From positions 60,336,630 through 60,400,629 of the forward strand of contig OY292274.1 in NCBI GenBank assembly GCA_958496175.1: a stretch of DNA of 64,000 bases, written 5' to 3'. Under the pieces are notes generated by a model that saw only the letters and a list, made by a program, of their open reading frames with translations, was not told the DNA's origin and searched no databases. Position numbers and translations under genes: made by a program. Of the stretch, positions 58,291 to 64,000 are shown piece by piece. Position 1 is the stretch's first letter. Every line of letters begins with the position of its first letter. Source of the stretch: Sisyra terminalis. Lineage: Eukaryota > Arthropoda > Insecta > Neuroptera > Sisyridae.

Positions 58291-60229
58291 ATATGTCTAC
58301 TTGGAAAGTCAATTCCAATGGGAAAATTACTGTGCATGGTCTAAAAAATTTACGAAGTGTAATAAAATATACTTTGCCACAATAAATTTCAAATTTTTTG
58401 AATGATTTCAATCATTAACATTTATCTTGAACAATTTAACAACCTTACTATTTAAGTTTTTGTACCGTGGCATCATTTTAATGCCAAACTAATTGTTTAA
58501 TTGAACCAATTGAGTTTAACGATTTTGATTTGCATATTTCCAAGAACATTTCTTAGATTTTTTGATATAAAGGCAAAAATTAACAGCTACTTATTTTCAA
58601 AGCAATTCATATTATTTTTACAACTCGTCCATTAGATCTACTGTTTCTACCGATTGAAAAATTGATAAGTTACAAAAAACCTTAACAGCTAAAAGATTCC
58701 AAGAGCAAATGATTATTCAAGAAAAGTCAACTTTCTGAAAGTATAGCTACTATACCTGATGGGTTTCATTTTTTAAAATTCAATAGATACCATTACTCGA
58801 GCCAACCACAAAATAGAGAAAGGGATTCAATTTGAAAAGCTCAACACGAAAAGCTCTTTCGTTTAAATTACTGTTGAAATGGCTTTCATTGTCGTATGGG
58901 ACGTCACATTTGTTACATGAACGCAAATATGCAAATAGAAATGACTACAGATCGAATAACTGGTAGGTTTCTCCTACATACTTTAACATTTGGTTAAAAA
59001 AAACGATAAATTTGACAAAAATAATCAAAACGATACCAATTCTTTACTATTAAATAAATAAAAAATAGTATCACAATTTTTTATAGGCTTTCTATTGAAA
59101 TGTATAAAATTAGCAAGGAAATGATTTAATAACATGTGATTCCTACATAGTTTATTTCCCTATGCTTGAAAATAATTTTGTTTAAAAGTTCCACGAGTAA
59201 ATGTGTGACACGCTGAACAAGAAACTACTTTAAAAGCTTTTATTTCATAAAACATCAATGACAAATTTTTGAAGTTAAAAGCATTTTCTTGTCAAAATTC
59301 ATAAATATGTAATAAATACCCAACCAACTTATTAATGAAAACTAGCAAAAAAGAGCAAAGCTTAAGTAGCTAGCAATTGGGAAGTTGGCAAATCTGGTTA
59401 TAGGAATGTTTCATAGATTAGAGGAGATCCCATTTTCAAAGTAATAGAATCAAGTACTGAATATTCTCTATATCATACAGTAACGAATGCAAATTTACAC
59501 CACACTCCAGTTTCGAATTGCAAATTTACCTTTCACGTGCTTTGTGATATAAAGATTAATGCCAAATTGACAAAACTGAAATATTTGAACAGCTTATTTG
59601 TTTAGTTTATGCCTGATTTAACCCCCACAGCCAAATAGATGCTGAAATTGTTTGTCTTAATAAAGAAATTGACTTCCAGTATTTGCACTTCCTGGCCTTG
59701 TTAACCGTGCAGTATATTATGGCATTAGAGCAAACATTCGTCAACCTAAACGCTGAAATATTGATTTTAGATTACGTTCCACACTTTATATAATATTTAA
59801 ACTTGTTACATTTTAAATATTCTCGCATAAATCAAATACTCTCGATACAAAACGTGGGAAAGGTTGTTGAAGCGATTGTTTGATGTGTTGGAAGCCGTTT
59901 TGTTGGAAATGCGATACAATAAAAGTTTAAAATAGATAGATGTTGGTGTACGATTTACAAAATTGCAGAAAGAACAATAAGAATAAATATTTGTTGAAGT
60001 AGTTTTGCGTTATTATCCAACATACGTTTCAGTGCACACGAATTTTCCAAGGAAAATCGACATGAAAACATTGTTAGTTTGTGTGGTAAATTGGGGGCGA
60101 AACATGTTGCCAGATAATATGTGTTTGGTGGAAATGTATCATGATAATTTCGAGTATTTGGAGAAAATTAAAATGAATTCAACTATGGCATTTCGAAAAA
60201 TAATTGGTTTAATTTGTATTTATTTATAT
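58291..60229. other. No recognised feature
   Basis: AT-rich. The ORF at 60005-60232 ends at the foldback element border and shows no family feature. Confidence 0.45.
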
Positions 60230-61239
60230 TAGACTGATTCAAAAAAATGGTGAATTTTTTTTTCTAAATTATATCGAAAATATTGTTGGAAAAGACAAAA
60301 AAAAATCCTGTGAAAATTTAAGTTCTAAATATTAATGTTAAGAGGTGCCGCATCGCAAATTTCGATTTTCCATTTAAATAACATAAGAACAATATTCTCT
60401 TGCACTTTGGAATTTTATAGTTCACGTTGGTGACAATATTTCGGAATAACCAAGATATATTCTTGTAGAAAGTTGAACGGTCTACAAAAAAGGTCTCTTA
60501 TTTAATTTTTGATATATTTATTCCTTCAAAAGTTATTCGAGGTCAAAGTTGAACTAAAGAGAAATTTTAATATTTTTTCAATTTTTTGACTCAACCATCA
60601 ATTTTATGAGAGAATTTTATAGGACACTTTTTGTAGAGAACTTTATTTCCTATAACTTATCTTTATAAAAGTTTTTGATATTTTTCACAGGTCCTAAGTT
60701 ATTAAATTAAAATAAAAAAAAAAAATTTTTATGTTTAAAATATAATAATTCAGGGAATTTTCAGTTTAATGCAAATAACTTAGGACCTGTGAAAAATATC
60801 AAAAACTTTTATAGAGATAAGTTATAGGAAAAAAGTGCTTTACAAAAAATGTCCTATTAAATTTTCTCATAAAATTAATAGTTGCGTCAAAAATTGAAAA
60901 AATATTAAAATTTCTCTTTAGTTCAATTTTGACCTCGAATTACTTTTGAAGGAATAAATATATCAAAAACTTGTTTGAGAACTTTTTTATAGATCGTTTA
61001 ATTTTCTGCAAGAATATACCTTGGTCATTCTGAAATATTGTCACCATAATGAGCTATGAAATTCCAAAGTGCAATAGAATATTGTTCCCATGTTATTTAA
61101 ATGAAAAATCGAAATTTGCGATGCGGCACTTCTTAATATTAATATTTGAAGCTTAATCTTTCACAGGATATTTTTTTGTCATTCCCAACAATATTTTCGA
61201 TATAATTAAAAAAAATCATCATTTTTTTTAATCAGTCTA
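60230..61239. mobile_element. Foldback (palindromic) element, family B, copy 3
   Basis: 1010 bp, with TA-GACTGATTC at the left and GAATCAGTC-TA (as aatcagtcta) at the right. Arms and order of blocks are as in copy 2, including the mirrored ttaggacctgtgaaaaatat near the centre. Terminal repeats are better preserved than in copy 2. Confidence 0.87.
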
Positions 61240-61345
61240 GTATATATATATATAATACAAAGTACACTTGTTCTAATCGGCTATACATTGGTAGTTAAGA
61301 CAAGAATTTCTTAAAAAAAATATACAATTATCGAATGTTGTAGAC

Positions 61346-61749
61346 CAGGGGTGTCAAATTCGCGGCCCGCGAGCCGCATGCGGCTCTAAATGAACGTTTT
61401 TACAGCCCAGTTAATATATCTGACGCAATGTGAGTTAGAAACGAAACCAGTATAAAAAATTATATTATACTTTATTTATCAACTATACTGTATTAATAAC
61501 GTTCAAGTTGGGTCAATTTTGAAAGTAGTCTCGGCCAATAAAAGGTCTTCTGATATAGGAAAGATAGTAGCAGAGAAGAGATCATAATCATCAGGACGTT
61601 AACGGTACTTTAAATTTTTATAATGTTTATTATAAAGTACTATTGAAAATAAAAATATTTCTTTCAATGAACATTATTTTTTTGTGGTCCACCTAAAGTT
61701 CAGCATTGTTTATTTGGGCCCAAGTATGCTTTTGAGTTTGACATCCCAG
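61346..61749. mobile_element. hAT-type non-autonomous element with 8-bp target duplication
   Basis: 404 bp, starting CAGGGGTGTCAAATTCGCGG and ending gagtttgacatcccag. It is flanked by perfect TTGTAGAC duplications (61338-61345 and 61750-61757). The 8-bp duplication and CAGGGGTGTCAAA tip are typical of widespread hAT families. No coding. Confidence 0.88.
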
Positions 61750-61757
61750 TTGTAGAC

Positions 61758-62467
61758 TGATAGATTGTAATTTATTGTACTCAATCTGTAAATTTTATTT
61801 AAGTAATTTATGAACAAGCATTAACTATTTTTAACAAAAAACATATCCAATTTTTTGTCACATCTGGGTAATGGTGTTTAGAAATCAAAAGATAACATAT
61901 ATGAGGAAAATATCCCATATTCCCTCACGTGAATGTCTACTAAAACAATTGTACGATTGTAAAGAAAAAGCAGCAAAGAACGGCAAAGTTTTGGCATGAA
62001 TTTCATAATAAATTATATTATATTCCCTACAACGAACTTTACGATGAAAAGTAGATAGAGAAAAGTTTAAACTAACTTAGTTTGTAAATGTCATTTTTCA
62101 AAAACGTCGTTAATTTCAACTGGCACTAGGAAAAGATAATTTTTCCAAAGTTCCTCTAATATATTCAAAATAAATAGCTCACATATAAAAGTTAAGGAAG
62201 CGAGATAAAAGTAAGTCCCGTTTATGGATCATCCTTCCAATACTAAAATTTAGATTACAGAAGAATAGATGTAAAACATTAGTAGAACATAGATTTGAAA
62301 CAATGAAGGAAAGAATTTCTAATTCTTCAAAACTTACAGTTATTTAGTGAGGTTAGACAGGACGAGGTTAATTACTGCAGTCTTAAAGCTTATTGTGCTT
62401 CCTTAATCCCTATTTCACCGATTTGAAACCAAGAACCTGAAGAAGCCTCAGCAATCAAGCAATCTTC
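61758..62467. other. No recognised feature
   Basis: AT-rich sequence between the hAT element and a local tandem duplication. Confidence 0.45.
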
Positions 62468-62712
62468 CCCTGAGAAAGATTGCTTGGTAATCAAAATACG
62501 TGCTTGAGTTATAGTCATAGTTTCCTTTTGTAAATTATGTTTCATAAATAAGACCACCATATATTTTATATATTGTATAAACATTTCAATCTTTCCTTGA
62601 GAAAGATTGCTTGGCAATCAAAATACGTATTTGAGTTAATGACATAGCTTCCTTTTGTAAATTATATTTCATAAAGAAGGCCACTATATATTTTATATAT
62701 TGTATAAACATT
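62468..62712. repeat. Tandem duplication, two units of about 120-130 bp
   Basis: gattgcttgg-aatcaaaatacgt...cattttatatattgtataaacattt occurs twice in direct orientation (about 62468-62586 and 62605-62712), with about 10% differences. The ORF at 62390-62617 overlaps it and is unsupported. Confidence 0.75.
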
Positions 62713-62769
62713 TGAGTGCAGTTTTTGTAGACATATTTTTACATTGAGGTACTATACTGTAACAGAAAG

Positions 62770-62965
62770 GAAAGAAGTCTGTCTCTCTCTATGCGCCATG
62801 CCGGCACGCGATTGGTTGAGTGGCTTCTTTCTCTCTCCCACCAATGCGAATGCACATATGGATTGTTCTAGAAATGTATAGTGAAGTCTAGGAAAAGCTA
62901 GAACATTCTGGAATGTTGGGTTGCGGGTATATAAGGCATTCATCTCAAGCCAAAAATACAGTTCT
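62770..62965 (+). promoter_or_regulatory. Heat-shock-type promoter
   Basis: Seen in order: CT-rich GAGA-factor-like tracts (gtctgtctctctct, 62779-62790; ctttctctctccca, 62827-62840), inverted CCAAT (attgg, 62811) and CCAAT (62841), and TTCTAGAA (62866-62873). Then comes a perfect heat-shock element, AGAACATTCTGGAATGTT, at 62900-62917 (alternating nGAAn units), and a TATA box, TATATAAGG, at 62928. Transcription would start near acagttctg (62958). This arrangement matches insect Hsp70-type promoters. The spacing from heat-shock element to TATA is short, as in those genes. An LTR with HSF sites is the main alternative. Confidence 0.78.
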
Positions 62966-63110
62966 GTGTCGAAGTTCTCTTTGAATTTCGGTTACAACAA
63001 AGCGATTTTTATTGTGATTTCGATTTAAAAGTGATTATTGTCATTTAAGTGATTGTTTTGACAAGTGTAATTGTGTAATAAAAAAAGTGATTACTTATTT
63101 TCAAAAGAAA
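62958..63110 (+). other. Putative heat-shock transcript 5' leader
   Basis: The region after the TATA box (gtcgaagttctctttgaatt, cggttacaacaaagcga, then repeated aagtgatt units) resembles the A-rich unstructured leaders of insect heat-shock mRNAs. No ATG opens a frame of useful length before 64000. The coding part is either beyond the window after an intron (as in Hsp90-type genes), lost, or never existed (noncoding heat-shock RNA). Confidence 0.45.
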
Positions 63111-64000
63111 TATAACGCCATTTCAATACAGTTTTGAGATGTCCCGTTACAATACATTTTGTATACCATTCTTCAACCATTTTATCCAATAATTTGGTTA
63201 AAAAATGACAATTAACTTTAACTGAATTAGATTAACTTCTTTACTTGCAAATGACGTCATATATCACCGCCGATACCGCGTTTTTGGCGCAGATTTGGGA
63301 TTTCAAACTTTAACATAGATTTTTATTGATAATACAGTAAATTTCCCGGAACTAAGGTACTGTGTATATGATGTAATAAAGAAAAATTTGAAACAATTTT
63401 TGTCATTTGTTGGTTGTGTATATTTCACGAGTACTGTAAGCCATAGTTTACAAATTTCAAACCAATTAAATATCTCAACAATCGGTGACTTAAACACAAA
63501 AGTGCTAAAAACACCCATTTGACTGTTAATACTATTTTAACGATAATTCCAACAGTTATGTGGATTTGAATATGTTTTAGTAGAGTGTATGTTTAAAGTG
63601 CTTTTCCATTTTTTTTCATTTATCGGTTTATTAAAGATATCAAATCTTCAAATTCATGCTACTTGTCAATAGTCTATGGGTAAACAAACCAAAGGGTGAA
63701 AATAAAATTTTCACTCATGGATAGATAAAGCATATATCTATATCCTTAAAAGACGTTATTTGCTTTATTTTACTTTCTTCCGGATGATATTTTATCTTGA
63801 AGATAAATATCCCTATCTAGATGTGAAAATATCGGCCAGTCTTAAGTAAAATAGCTGTAACAAAACTATGAATTCCTTTTTTGTTATTTATTTATGGAAC
63901 CTAACACTTATAGTTTAAAACCCTTGAATTTAATTTTAAAAATCAAAATGATTGCTTTTGGAGTAATATACTTATAAAATGGTGAAAAATCTATTTTGGT
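63111..64000. other. No recognised feature
   Basis: AT-rich. Contains tgacgtcatata (63252) and a small GC patch (caccgccgataccgcgtttt). The minus-strand ORF 63303-63518 is unsupported. Confidence 0.45.

Overview
The window looks like nuclear DNA from an insect. It is very AT-rich and gene-poor, has spliceosomal introns with GT..AG borders, and is packed with decayed transposons. The only host gene I can support is a ciliary-type opsin (pteropsin / c-opsin) on the minus strand. Four exons are resolved: 41471-41630, 41202-41400, 33305-33437 and 3870-4103. All splice phases agree, and together they run from TM2 to just past TM7. The introns between them are 70 bp, about 7.8 kb and about 29 kb. 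The exons for the N-terminus/TM1 (right) and the cytoplasmic tail (left) were not found and probably lie outside. Insects that keep a c-opsin include beetles, bees, moths and mosquitoes. I cannot name the species; a beetle is a guess.

Nearly everything else is repeat. (1) Large palindromic (foldback) elements inserted at TA: an ~817-bp family A (four copies), an ~1011-bp family B (three full copies plus a fragment) and an 833-bp family E. They differ in sequence but keep the same internal order of blocks. (2) TIR elements: family C (850 bp), family D, a hAT-type element with a perfect 8-bp target duplication, a pogo/Tigger-like MITE, and others. (3) Decayed coding transposons: Jockey-like non-LTR reverse transcriptases (14.3-15.0 kb, 26.6-27.76 kb, 51.05-51.97 kb), a Tc1-like transposase (27.8-28.4 kb) and an internally deleted mariner (35.6-36.55 kb). 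(4) Helitron-like elements ending in CTAGT. (5) Hammerhead-ribozyme-like motifs of the kind carried by Penelope-like elements, several as inverted pairs inside palindromes. (6) Tandem repeats: a ~355-bp unit x4 (4.6-6.0 kb) and a ~75-bp unit x12 (57.36-58.29 kb).

At the right edge (62.77-63.1 kb) is a convincing heat-shock promoter: CT/GAGA tracts, CCAAT boxes, a perfect heat-shock element, a TATA box and a leader resembling insect Hsp leaders. No open reading frame follows within the window.

The most unusual signals are the architecture shared by the foldback families, the paired hammerhead-like motifs, the orphan heat-shock promoter, a 15-bp motif repeated across 28.86-30.09 kb, and a 75-bp satellite open on both strands. 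All function calls are from reading the sequence; no database search was run.
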